Source of the DNA: Candidatus Kapaibacterium sp.
Lineage (GTDB): Bacteria > Bacteroidota > Ignavibacteria > Kapaibacteriales > WFXC01
Direction: 5' to 3'
Assembly: GCA_015490805.1 (NCBI GenBank)
Contig: WFXC01000006.1
Coordinates: 1-64,000 of the forward strand
DNA: 64,000 nt
Made by a program: the position numbers and the translations under genes. The notes below the pieces were generated by a model. That model did not search any database. It was not told the origin of the DNA and saw nothing but the letters and a program-made list of their open reading frames with translations. Shown piece by piece: positions 21,089 through 30,712 of this stretch (position 1 is the first letter of the stretch; each line of letters starts with the position of its first letter).

Positions 21089-21171
21089 TGGGTGGGGGAG
21101 GATTCGAACCTCCGAAGGCATGTGCCAGCAGATTTACAGTCTGCCCCGTTTGACCGCTTCGGTACCCACCC
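21089..21171 (-). tRNA. tRNA-Tyr (anticodon GTA)
   Basis: Acceptor GGGTGGG/CCCACCC; loop CTGTAAA; long variable arm (class II). Confidence 0.95.
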
Positions 21172-21334
21172 AGAATTGTAAGATCACCACTTTCCCACTA
21201 CTACCGAGCACCGTCTTCGGTAGTCAAACAGGAATTAACGAGTTTCTCAACACAATAGTGCAATACTATTCACTTTTTCCCATCACTATCCGTCGATGGG
21301 AATCTGCCCAACGAAGCAAGCGTAAAAACGAATA

Positions 21335-22573
21335 ATGTCTTCTGCTATTCGATTTATTGCTCGACGCTATCTCCGCAGTCGCCATCAATTCCGATTTATT
21401 TCGCTGCTTACTCTTCTGGCTTTTACCGGTATCACCATTGGCGTTACGGCTTTGATTATTGTGCTCTCGATTTTCAACGGATTTCGGGAGTTGATCCAGC
21501 ATCAACTGCTTCGTTTTGATCCGCATCTTGAGATAACCTTCCCCTCTTCTTTTCCACCGGATTCCCTGGATTTCTATCAGCAGCGTATTCAACACCTTCC
21601 CGGAATCCAATCTGTTGTTCCCGTTGTTTCTGGCAAAGCTCTCCTGCTTTCCGGTAAGCGCTTTCAAATGATCCGTCTCATTGGCATTGCGCCCGACTCC
21701 ACTACTTTCAAGATCCTTGATTCCACCCTCGTGGCTGGCTCCGCCCATTTGCCGCCCTTTCCCCAAAACCGCCTGCTGATTGGCATCAGCTTAGCAAATG
21801 CGCTTTCTCTGCTACCGAAAGACTCAGCAACCATTCTCGCTGCTACCACTTTTGAAGAATTCCTGTTTACCTTTCCTGCTTACCAGCAGCTTGCTTTTCG
21901 CATTCAGGGAGTCTTCCGGGCACAGGACCAGCGATATGATGCTCTTGCTGCCTTTACACACTTCACCTCCGCGCTTCGCATCCTGCCCCCAGCCACACGC
22001 AGACTCCATCTGCGCATCCGGTGCACGCAGATGGAGGAACTCAAATCGGTCAAAGCCCAACTTCAGCCTTTGCTCCCCGCCGGGACGAAGCTCCGCGAAT
22101 GGAAAGAACTCAACCGCAATTTGTACAACGTTATGCAACTGGAACGAACAGTGGCTTTTGGGGTTATTTCGCTAATTGTTTTCGTCGCCATCTTTAGCCT
22201 GACTGCTGTGCTCTTTATGTTGCTGTACGTCAAAAAACCAGAAATTGCCATCCTGAAAACGATCGGTGCCTCATCCAATCACATTCAGCAAATTTTTCTT
22301 CTAATCAGCCTCTTTCTGGGCGCTGGCACGACCCTGAGTGGGAGCCTTCTGGGCAGTGCTTTTGTTCTGAGTCAGCAAATCTGGGGATGGATCCCTCTGG
22401 ATCCGCAGCGGTATATCGTATCCGCATTGCCAATGGCTTTGCATCTGCAAGATGTTGCACTGGTTGCGGGTGTTACTTTCATCCTGACCCTGATTGCTGG
22501 AAGTCTTCCCGCCCGGCGTGCTGCTGCCCTTCGATCCGTCTATGGACTTTTGTACGAAGAACGAATCTCATAA
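21335..22573 (+). CDS. FtsX/LolC-LolE-family ABC transporter permease
   Basis: RFIARRYLRSRHQFRFISLLTLLAFTGITIGVTALIIVLSIFNGFRELIQ N-term, four TM-like segments. Confidence 0.88.
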   Translation: MSSAIRFIARRYLRSRHQFRFISLLTLLAFTGITIGVTALIIVLSIFNGFRELIQHQLLRFDPHLEITFPSSFPPDSLDFYQQRIQHLPGIQSVVPVVSGKALLLSGKRFQMIRLIGIAPDSTTFKILDSTLVAGSAHLPPFPQNRLLIGISLANALSLLPKDSATILAATTFEEFLFTFPAYQQLAFRIQGVFRAQDQRYDALAAFTHFTSALRILPPATRRLHLRIRCTQMEELKSVKAQLQPLLPAGTKLREWKELNRNLYNVMQLERTVAFGVISLIVFVAIFSLTAVLFMLLYVKKPEIAILKTIGASSNHIQQIFLLISLFLGAGTTLSGSLLGSAFVLSQQIWGWIPLDPQRYIVSALPMALHLQDVALVAGVTFILTLIAGSLPARRAAALRSVYGLLYEERIS

Positions 22574-23536
22574 AACCTGCAGCATAGCGCGCGCCCGTGG
22601 TGTGTAAGGACTGGCTGGGAACTGCGTCACTAGTTGCTGATAAAATTTTTTCGCCTTTGGAATATCCTTCATCCGTAGCGCCGCTTCGGCACTGAGAAAG
22701 AGGGCATCATCCATCTTTGCAATAAGTCGAGCTTCCAACACCCTCTGAAATTCTTCGATTGCTTTCTGATACCGCTGTTGCGCAAATGCTATTTCCCCCA
22801 GCCAGTAGTGCACATACGCCCGAACTACGGGGTGAAGACGCGTCTGTTTAAGCAGTGCTGTAAATAATCGCTGCGCCTGAGCATACTCCTTACGAACCAG
22901 TGCTCGCAGTGCTTCGTGGTAACTCTCAGGAAACACAATACCCTGATGCTCAAAGTCTGCGCTGTCTCGATGCGTATCAACAATGTGCAAGACGGAATCC
23001 TCCGGTACTGCTGGCGCTCCCTCTGACACTGACGCAGGTTGCTCCCTGTCGTTATAGATCACTGTATCGGGAAGCAGGACGGTCGTTGCCGTATCGCGCT
23101 TTCGTGTAACGTCCCTTTCCTCCGGATGCGCCGGTGGCTGTTGTACACTGGTGTCAGCAGGAGCAGAGGAGGATGCTGTATCTGCCGTATACTTTGGCTG
23201 TGCCCTCAGCAGTGCTTTTAACGCGCTGATCTCAAGACGCAAAGCCTGTACCTGCTGCACCAGGCTATCCAGACGCGTTTCGATTCGCTCCTGAGATGCA
23301 ACAATACGCTGCATTTGTTCCCGAAGGGTCGGAAGGCGTCGGGGAGTTGCCTGAGGTATTCCTGCCGTCACTTCCGTATCTGCTACCACTGGCGATGTCA
23401 CCGCTCTGTCCCCCGCCCGACTCGTATCGGCCGGTGCCGCTTCAGTCCCCAACACGGCGTTCCACACACTGCATCCTGCAATACTCAGAGCTACAATGTT
23501 AAATGTAAATACCCGAATAATCCGCCTGCTGTACAT
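22568..23536 (-). CDS. TPR/YbgF-like tol-pal-type periplasmic protein
   Basis: Signal peptide with lipobox-like SIAGC, coiled coil, C-term TPRs (YAQAQRLFTALLKQ...YQKAIEEFQRVL...FYQQLVTQFPASPYTPRARAML). Confidence 0.75.
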   Translation of the reverse strand: MYSRRIIRVFTFNIVALSIAGCSVWNAVLGTEAAPADTSRAGDRAVTSPVVADTEVTAGIPQATPRRLPTLREQMQRIVASQERIETRLDSLVQQVQALRLEISALKALLRAQPKYTADTASSSAPADTSVQQPPAHPEERDVTRKRDTATTVLLPDTVIYNDREQPASVSEGAPAVPEDSVLHIVDTHRDSADFEHQGIVFPESYHEALRALVRKEYAQAQRLFTALLKQTRLHPVVRAYVHYWLGEIAFAQQRYQKAIEEFQRVLEARLIAKMDDALFLSAEAALRMKDIPKAKKFYQQLVTQFPASPYTPRARAMLQVL

Positions 23537-23616
23537 CCACTTTATAACATCGCTTTTGAACCAAAAATTCGTATTTTCGAAATTACGAAGTTTAGAGGAA
23601 CAAATCAGCAGCTCCT

Positions 23617-24150
23617 ATGCACATTAAACATCTCTGGCTGTGGATTGGGAGCCTGGGGCTCACCATTGGCGTGCTTGCCAGTTGCGATAGTCAGTTACCA
23701 CCGAACCAGTTCAGCCAGGCAGATGCAGAAGAAATTGCGATCCGAATTGTTCCTGGATCAACGCTCCTTCACGCGTACGACTCCAGTTATCGCCGCACGG
23801 ATGCGTGGTATCTCGTTGTTTCTCCCCCCAACGGTAGCCAGGTTGTTGTCGTGCTGCAGAAAACAACCGGCGAATTGCTCCGTATCTTTGGCAACGTGCC
23901 ACCTTTTGATTACGAGGTAGAACCGGGATTGCTCCTGCTGCCATATTCTATCACTCGTGACACGGCACTCCGTCTTCGTCCTGGCATCCTTCATCGGTGG
24001 GAGCTCCAACGACCCCCTCTCATTCCGCGCTGGGAATACGATTTCATCATTGATGTTCCAGACACCGTCCATCAAGACAGCCTGCGCCGCTGGCTGGTTG
24101 CCATCGATGCAGAAACGGGATTCCCTATCTCCCTGACGCAGCTTCCCTAA
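23617..24150 (+). CDS. putative lipoprotein, hypothetical
   Basis: Signal peptide + lipobox (VLASC); no confident family recognised. Confidence 0.65.
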   Translation: MHIKHLWLWIGSLGLTIGVLASCDSQLPPNQFSQADAEEIAIRIVPGSTLLHAYDSSYRRTDAWYLVVSPPNGSQVVVVLQKTTGELLRIFGNVPPFDYEVEPGLLLLPYSITRDTALRLRPGILHRWELQRPPLIPRWEYDFIIDVPDTVHQDSLRRWLVAIDAETGFPISLTQLP

Positions 24151-24271
24151 AACTACCGGCAGCAACCGGCACTTTCTGTTCCCTGCCGATCATTTGCGGA
24201 AAAACCTGTACATTTGTAGTTTGCTTTTGAAGCACTCAAGGAGTCTGCTTAAGAAATGAAGGGGTGAGCAA

Positions 24272-25015
24272 ATGAATATCCTGATCTGTGTTTCCCGGGT
24301 GCCGGACACAGCAACAAAGGTTAAGGTTGCTGACGATGGCAAAAGCATTGCAACGCAAAATGTCAAATTCATTCTCAACCCTTACGACGAATTCGCAGTG
24401 GAAGAGGGTCTGCAACTCCGGGAGCAGCACGGCGGAAGCGTTACGGTGTTGACCGTGGGTGGACAAGAGTCAACCGACATTCTCCGAACGGCTTTAGCAA
24501 TGGGGGCAGACAAAGCGGCACTGATTCAGCTTGCTAATCCTGATTCTTACCAGGTAGCGGTCAATATCGCTCAATATGCTCGCAATCATTCTTTTGATCT
24601 CATTTTATTCGGTCGTCAAAGCATCGACTTTGACTCTTTCCAGGTTCCCCCAATGGTTGCGCAACTGTTAGATCTTCCCTGCCTGACCATCGTTTCTCAA
24701 TGGAGCATCACAAACGGAACGGTCAAAGCCGAACGGGATATCGAAGGAGGCAAAGAAGAATTTGAAACTACGCTGCCATTGGTAGCATCGGTACAAAAAG
24801 GCATCAACGAGCCCCGATATCCCAAGCTGCCCGACATCATCAAAGCCAAATCAAAACCCATCGAAACTATCGAGCCGGTAGCAGTGGAACCACAACTGGA
24901 AATTCTTTCGATGGAAATTCCGCAAACCGAGCGACGACACGTTATCTTAGGCGATTCCGACGAGGATCTGGAAAAACTCATCCAGTTGCTTCGGGAAGAA
25001 GCCAAGGTGATTTAA
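24272..25015 (+). CDS. etfB: electron transfer flavoprotein beta subunit
   Basis: MNILICVSRVPDTATKVKVADDGKSI...FILNPYDEFAVEEGLQLREQHGG; RBS AGGGGTGAG. Confidence 0.95.
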   Translation: MNILICVSRVPDTATKVKVADDGKSIATQNVKFILNPYDEFAVEEGLQLREQHGGSVTVLTVGGQESTDILRTALAMGADKAALIQLANPDSYQVAVNIAQYARNHSFDLILFGRQSIDFDSFQVPPMVAQLLDLPCLTIVSQWSITNGTVKAERDIEGGKEEFETTLPLVASVQKGINEPRYPKLPDIIKAKSKPIETIEPVAVEPQLEILSMEIPQTERRHVILGDSDEDLEKLIQLLREEAKVI

Positions 25016-25055
25016 ACAACGGTGAGTTCAACAGAGAAAGACGGAGTGTGCAGCA

Positions 25056-26036
25056 ATGAAGATCGCAGCATTTTTACCAAAGCTGGGTGATAAATTACAC
25101 AAAACCGCATACGAAGCGATTACAGCCGCCCATCAGGTGCAAGCGCTTGTTGGCGGCGATGTTGTTGGGTTTGCTATTGACGTCGATCAGCAACAATTAG
25201 AAACAACAGCTCGGTATGGACTCACTCGACTTATCGTCGCTGAGCACCCACTGTTAGCAAACACGTATTCTCCGTCCGCCTTTGCGAAGGTCTTGCATCA
25301 ACTTGCCAGCTCTCAAGAAGTCGACATCCTCATTCTCCCCAACATTACCTATGGCAAGGAGCTGGGTCCTCGAGTAGCGGTCACCTTTGAAGCTGGTTAC
25401 ATCGCCGACGTCATTGGCATTGAAAATCAAGATGGGGAACTCATTTTCCGCAAGCCAGTCTATGCCGGAAAAGCCATTATTGCTGCTCGACTTAAAACAG
25501 CGAAAAAGATCTTTACCATCCGCCCCAATATCTTTACGGCAAAAGCAGCAGAGACGGCAGCTTCCCTCAACATCGAAACGTTCACGCCCGAACTTTCTGA
25601 AGCTGATTTCAGGGAAAAACGTCTGAGTATCACCCGCAGCACCGGAAAATTGGACGTTGCTGAAGCCGATATTGTGGTTTCAGGCGGAAGAGGGTTGAAA
25701 GCACCGGAAAACTTTAAGCTCATCGAGGAATTAGCGGAAGTTCTGGGTGCTGCCGTCGGGGCATCCCGCGCGGTGGTTGACGCTGGCTGGCGTCCTCACA
25801 GCGAACAGGTAGGGCAAACCGGGAAAACCATTTCGCCCAATCTTTATATTGCCGTCGGCATTTCCGGAGCCGTCCAGCATCTGGCTGGAATGTCTTCCTC
25901 GAAGGTCATTGTGGCAATCAATAAAGACAAAGATGCTCCCATTTTCCAGGTAGCGGATTACGGCATTGTAGGCGATGCTCTGGATGTCCTGCCGCGGCTG
26001 ACAGCAAAGCTGAAAGAGGTTCTGCACAAATCATAG
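25056..26036 (+). CDS. etfA: electron transfer flavoprotein alpha subunit
   Basis: C-term [56 protein letters not shown] (FAD-binding). Confidence 0.95.
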   Translation: MKIAAFLPKLGDKLHKTAYEAITAAHQVQALVGGDVVGFAIDVDQQQLETTARYGLTRLIVAEHPLLANTYSPSAFAKVLHQLASSQEVDILILPNITYGKELGPRVAVTFEAGYIADVIGIENQDGELIFRKPVYAGKAIIAARLKTAKKIFTIRPNIFTAKAAETAASLNIETFTPELSEADFREKRLSITRSTGKLDVAEADIVVSGGRGLKAPENFKLIEELAEVLGAAVGASRAVVDAGWRPHSEQVGQTGKTISPNLYIAVGISGAVQHLAGMSSSKVIVAINKDKDAPIFQVADYGIVGDALDVLPRLTAKLKEVLHKS

Positions 26037-26112
26037 TGTCAGAACCCAGACAAAATGATCCCAGAAATAGAATCGTCTTAGAACGCCGAGGTGTCGCAAA
26101 AACAGCAAAAGG

Positions 26113-26748
26113 TTGAGAGCAGTGGATAAAGTTCAGGTTGAGATCTTAGGGTTGTCCACCAGTTCCTTCAGCAGCGGAGCTTATGCTTTGATTCTGCAGG
26201 AAATAAATCCACCCCAGCGGCGGCTGCCAATTATCATCGGAGCCTTCGAAGCGCAGGCGATCGCGATGGAATTAGAAAAAGTGAAACCGCCACGTCCTCA
26301 GACGCACGATCTTTTGAAGTCGCTCTTAGAAGCTTTTGATGTCAGCGTCCAGGAAGTGATTATCCACGACCTTCAGGATGGCACTTTTTATGCACACATT
26401 GTTCTGGACGATGGCACCGTTATTGACTCACGCCCCAGCGATGCTATCGCACTGGCTGTTCGCACGCAGTCTGCGATCTATGTGATGGATCACGTGCTGG
26501 AAGAAGCAGGCTTTCTCCCAGAAAGTGAAGAGGAGCTGGAAGAAGAAGAGGAAGAGGAGTTCTACTCGCTCCGCAGTGAAGCAGAAGCCATCTACGAAGA
26601 GGAAAAGGAACCAGAGTCGGAATTGGAACGGCTGCGACGGAAATTGCAAAAAGCCATCGAAGAAGAAAACTATGAGCTGGCTGCCCAACTGCGGGATCAG
26701 ATTAAACGTTTAGAGGAGGACCAATCCTCGTCGGAACAAAGCAATTGA
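26113..26748 (+). CDS. bifunctional nuclease (DUF151) family protein with C-terminal UVR motif
   Basis: LILQEINPPQRRLPIIIGAFEAQAIAMELE ... DDGTVIDSRPSDAIALAVRTQSAIYV; C-term LRRKLQKAIEEENYELAAQLRDQIKRLEE UVR motif. Confidence 0.88.
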   Translation: MRAVDKVQVEILGLSTSSFSSGAYALILQEINPPQRRLPIIIGAFEAQAIAMELEKVKPPRPQTHDLLKSLLEAFDVSVQEVIIHDLQDGTFYAHIVLDDGTVIDSRPSDAIALAVRTQSAIYVMDHVLEEAGFLPESEEELEEEEEEEFYSLRSEAEAIYEEEKEPESELERLRRKLQKAIEEENYELAAQLRDQIKRLEEDQSSSEQSN

Positions 26749-26791
26749 GCAGTAGCGCTATTCGTCAAAAAACAGTGATAAACAATGAAGT

Positions 26792-26864
26792 GCCGGGATA
26801 GCTCAGTTGGTAGAGCAGCGGAATCATAATCCGTTGGTCGGGGGTTCAAATCCCTCTCCCGGTA
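26792..26864 (+). tRNA. tRNA with CAT anticodon (Met or Ile-lysidine)
   Basis: GCCGGGATAGCTCAGTTGGTAGAGCAGCGGAATCATAATCCGTTGGTCGGGGGTTCAAATCCCTCTCCCGGTA. Confidence 0.95.
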
Positions 26865-26955
26865 CAAACAGTTTGGCTATTTGCAGAAAGATTCGTAATT
26901 TTGTAATTGAGTTGAGCGGCAGCTTCTCCCCTCGCTGTCGCGCCAGATGCTCATA

Positions 26956-26991
26956 CCTGGTGACACCTCCTCACCGGGTATTTTTTTTATT
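26956..26991 (+). terminator. rho-independent terminator downstream of tRNA
   Basis: CCTGGTGA-CACCTCC-TCACCGGG followed by TATTTTTTTTATT. Confidence 0.7.
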
Positions 26992-27299
26992 GCTCATCTC
27001 ATCTATACCACCATTCGCCGAAGTCTTGAATCCTTCGCTCTTTCGATGCTGTAGCCAAGGAGTGCTCACATCAATAACGTGAGTATTTCAATACCTGAGA
27101 CTACATTACACTGTAACTTTCCACATCTGGATACTGCTAGTAATTGGCAAATTTTGTCTCTGAATTACTTTGTATCATCAATGGTGCTTTCCATATAATG
27201 CCTGCATGTGGTCCTTTTATCATCTCATCATCTCCAATAATCCAAGGTCTTGAACGAAAAAAGGGACGACAATCAATCTAACACGTCACAGCGGCAGCT

Positions 27300-29831
27300 A
27301 TGAAGCTCACACGTGAACAACGTCGAGTTGTTGAAACCATCTCTGGTCCGCTACTCATCTTCGCTCCTGTGGGCACAGGGAAAACCTCTGTAATGGCTGT
27401 CCGAACTCAACGGGCATTAGAAGCAGGCATTGATCCAGACCGCATTTTGTGTGTTACTTTCACAAATCGTGCTGCTAACGAAATGCGGTTGCGGATGCAA
27501 CAACGGAAGGTGCAGCACTTAGAAAGCTTAATGGTATCTACTATACACTCATTATGTGCCTTTATGCTCCGCTCGCACAGCAAGTCGATCGGAATTCCCA
27601 AAAACTTTCTCATTGCTGATGACCGCGATACTACAGACATTCTCCGCATAGCTGTCCAGCGAGTGAGACAACGTCTCAATGTCTCTGATAAATTTTTCGC
27701 AGTAGACCAATATGCATCAGAAATTCTCACGTACAAATCCAATGTTCATCTTGATGGCTTGGAGCTTACTCCCTTCCCACCTGTTCTCACTGTTCCTAAT
27801 TACATGGGTCCGCCTGAAAACCTATTCCGCCGCATCGATGCAACGGATAAAAAAACAACTTACTTTCTCTCCCAAGTTCTTGACGAATACCATCGACTAC
27901 TACGGCGATCTATGCTTTTGGACTTTGCTGACCTCATCTATTACACTCGAGCTTTGCTCCACCACGACTCTGATTTCCGAAGTTATTGGGAGCACCGCTT
28001 TGGATGGATCCAGGTAGATGAAGTTCAGGATATCACCCAAGCAGAATTCGAGATCCTGCTGGCCCTCTCTCGCCGTCACCAAAACATTGCGCTATTCGGC
28101 GATCCCGATCAAACGATCTACGAATGGCGAGGATCTATGCCATTCGACATCATTGAGCAATTTAAAGACGCTTTCCCCAATTACCGGCAGCTCCAACTTA
28201 CGTGGAACTTCCGTTCGACTAAGCAACTCATCGTTGCAGCCGACAATGTAGCTCGGCACTTTCAACGACGCTATACACAGCTTCGGCCAGCTGAACATCT
28301 CCCGGAGGGAGAGTACCCATTTATCATTGACTTTGATACCGCAACTGAAGAAGCTCTCTGGATTGGGGCAATGATCAATGAGATTTTGGAGGAAGAACCC
28401 CAAGCATCAATTGCAGTGCTGACGCGCACCAATGCCTACGCCGATTCCATCGCTTCTGTCTTAGCAGCTCAAGGATTACAACCCGTTACAGCAACACGTC
28501 TTTCTGGATTTCGATCCCCCGTGACAAAATACGTTACGACCATACTCCGCCTTTTAATGAATCCCCACGACCAATTTGCTGCTCGAACTCTGGTCAATTT
28601 TTACCGATCTCCGGAAATCTCTGCAAAGGTCGAACCACTAACGGCGCCAGGGGTCCACACCGCAAGCTTCTTCTATGACCGCCTAATTCAGTCACCTTCT
28701 TTACTGCAACAATTTCTGAATGCGCTGGCTGAAGACCGTGTGTACATTATCGATATCGAAACAACCTCCGTGCATCCCCACACAGCAGAAATTGTGGAAA
28801 TTGCAGTGGTACAGATCGATTCACAGCTACAGATTCGCAATTGGTTCCATCGATATATCTCGCCAGAACGGTTTCCCAGCAACCAGAAAGCAATTCATCG
28901 TCTCACTCCCGACTTCCTACAGCGATACGGAGACGACAAAGAACAGGTCCTTTTGGAACTGCTGCACTTTGTCGGTCTCCAACCCTTTTTTGTAGGATAC
29001 AATGTAACTTTTGATCTTAATATTCTGCAAAAGGAACTGGAACAGCACCAACTGAGCTATATTAGTTTCTCCGCCCTGGATTTGCTGCCGATTGTTCAGC
29101 AAACAATGGAGTTGAAACAATTCTCTCTCTCAGCAGTTGCAAAACACTTGAAATTCCCTCCGTATCCCTCTCATATGGCAATGGCAGATGTCAAAACGAC
29201 TATCCGCCTCCTACGATACCTTTTCCCTACCATCCAGCGCCTGTCCACCCAAAACCCTTTAGCACCTCTTCCCTCAGAAGTGCAGACCTTTTGCCGCGCA
29301 GCGGCTGAAAAATTGGGAGAATGGCGCGAAATTAGCGCAATCTATCCTCTTCAGAAACTGCTCCACCTGATTTTCTCAACGGATCGCTTTCCCGGTTTTG
29401 CCCCAATTGCCCGTCAGTATTCCGCCTTCCTCCCAGCGATTAAAACTTTATTGGACACTGCCTCTGAATGGGACCAGAAAATTCGTAATCCCTTTCTTCG
29501 CCTCCAAACCTTCCTCGGATTTTTGTCGCTTAGTCGCTCCATTGATGACGACCGATCGCGTGGTGATTGTCTCGTGACTACCGTCCATCAGAGCAAGGGA
29601 ATGGAATTCGATGTCGTCTTCCTTGCTGGGGTAAGTTTTGTGGACTTTCCTCACATTCAAGCTGTAGTCCAAAAAAACAAAACACAAGCGATCGAAGAAG
29701 AAAAGCACCTTTTCTATGTTGCCATTACTCGAGCGAAACGTTTTCTTTTTCTTACTTGGGCACGAACAGATTTTTGGCGTAATAAGGATTTAGAAGGAAG
29801 TCCCTTTTTGGATTTCCTTGCTCACAATTGA
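27300..29831 (+). CDS. UvrD/PcrA-like SF1 helicase with internal DEDDh 3'-5' exonuclease domain
   Basis: Walker A APVGTGKTS, QVDEVQDIT, LFGDPDQTIYEWRG, LTWNFRST; inserted VYIIDIETTSVHPHTAEIVEIAVV...FFVGYNVTFDLNIL...HMAMADVKTT; then TTVHQSKGMEFDVVFL...LFYVAITRAK. Confidence 0.92.
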   Translation: MKLTREQRRVVETISGPLLIFAPVGTGKTSVMAVRTQRALEAGIDPDRILCVTFTNRAANEMRLRMQQRKVQHLESLMVSTIHSLCAFMLRSHSKSIGIPKNFLIADDRDTTDILRIAVQRVRQRLNVSDKFFAVDQYASEILTYKSNVHLDGLELTPFPPVLTVPNYMGPPENLFRRIDATDKKTTYFLSQVLDEYHRLLRRSMLLDFADLIYYTRALLHHDSDFRSYWEHRFGWIQVDEVQDITQAEFEILLALSRRHQNIALFGDPDQTIYEWRGSMPFDIIEQFKDAFPNYRQLQLTWNFRSTKQLIVAADNVARHFQRRYTQLRPAEHLPEGEYPFIIDFDTATEEALWIGAMINEILEEEPQASIAVLTRTNAYADSIASVLAAQGLQPVTATRLSGFRSPVTKYVTTILRLLMNPHDQFAARTLVNFYRSPEISAKVEPLTAPGVHTASFFYDRLIQSPSLLQQFLNALAEDRVYIIDIETTSVHPHTAEIVEIAVVQIDSQLQIRNWFHRYISPERFPSNQKAIHRLTPDFLQRYGDDKEQVLLELLHFVGLQPFFVGYNVTFDLNILQKELEQHQLSYISFSALDLLPIVQQTMELKQFSLSAVAKHLKFPPYPSHMAMADVKTTIRLLRYLFPTIQRLSTQNPLAPLPSEVQTFCRAAAEKLGEWREISAIYPLQKLLHLIFSTDRFPGFAPIARQYSAFLPAIKTLLDTASEWDQKIRNPFLRLQTFLGFLSLSRSIDDDRSRGDCLVTTVHQSKGMEFDVVFLAGVSFVDFPHIQAVVQKNKTQAIEEEKHLFYVAITRAKRFLFLTWARTDFWRNKDLEGSPFLDFLAHN

Positions 29832-29956
29832 GCTTTTCTTTCTAAAGATGCTCTCCATCTCCAACTGTCCACCCTCGAACATTGTTCAAGGGGATCTAGC
29901 AACGTAATTTCCCAGGGTGCGAACAAATCAAAGCCTTAGATAGGCTGCTTACACAA

Positions 29957-30712
29957 TCACAGCCGCACGCGGCGAATGCCCCGATCGGGAATTGTAAAGA
30001 GTGTGGTATCGTACTCGCCGCCACACTGTAACTGCTGGATGGCAATGTCTGCCTGAATGGAGTGTTCTGGCAAGTACAGCCGCAGTTTCTGGGGATACAA
30101 CAGCGTATCCGCTACCCGAAATGCGTGATACCGAACACCAAAGGTTTGCCGGCTCTGGTGATCTCGCCATTGATACTCGCGTGGTAACCCCGTTGTATCC
30201 ATAATCAAGCGTTCCACAACCGAGGCATGCAATCGGTAAAGGGTATCGACGGAACCACGATAAGAACGCCACTGTTGAAGATCAAAGCATCCAATCAAAA
30301 TGCGAATATAGGTAGCCGCATTTTGTGGCGCTGCAGCGAAAGCAGTTGCAATTTTCCGTAGTGAATCGGTCTCGTACAGCGTTTGTGCCAGGACGTCATA
30401 ATACTGAAATCGGTTCGAATCTCCTGCAACAATAGCAAGCGGAATACCCAGCGGACCCCGCAGGAGCAGTTGAAAAGCCGATGGTTTTTGAATGGCACAG
30501 ACAAAGCTCCCCTGCAGCGTCTGATGAGCAGAAGACACTACCAGCGAACCTGACAGTAGAGGGGCGTTGTTAATCCAGGCACACGGAGGAAGCAGTTTTG
30601 AGGGTCGTATTTCCCGAAACTTCTTTTCTATCTGTTCCGGCGACTGACACTGCCACACACTTACTCCCAATAGCATACCGACCAGTACCGCAGCAATCCG
30701 CAAAACCATCAC
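29957..30712 (-). CDS. putative lipoprotein, DUF4292-like
   Basis: N-term signal + Cys (SVWQC); SGSLVVSSAHQTLQGSFVCAIQKPSAFQLLLRGPLGIPLAIVAGDSNRFQYYD resembles LolA/DUF4292-type outer membrane lipoproteins; follows the TPR gene directly. Confidence 0.6.
   Translation of the reverse strand: MMVLRIAAVLVGMLLGVSVWQCQSPEQIEKKFREIRPSKLLPPCAWINNAPLLSGSLVVSSAHQTLQGSFVCAIQKPSAFQLLLRGPLGIPLAIVAGDSNRFQYYDVLAQTLYETDSLRKIATAFAAAPQNAATYIRILIGCFDLQQWRSYRGSVDTLYRLHASVVERLIMDTTGLPREYQWRDHQSRQTFGVRYHAFRVADTLLYPQKLRLYLPEHSIQADIAIQQLQCGGEYDTTLFTIPDRGIRRVRL

Noticed and set aside
20532-21153. ORFs on + strand over the tRNA cluster (e.g. GGTRTPNLRFW, ESNPRPSAWKADALPTELLP)
   Set aside because: Classic spurious translations of antisense tRNA sequence.
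26807-27082. 91-aa ORF starting inside the CAT-anticodon tRNA
   Set aside because: Begins within tRNA sequence and runs through a terminator; spurious.
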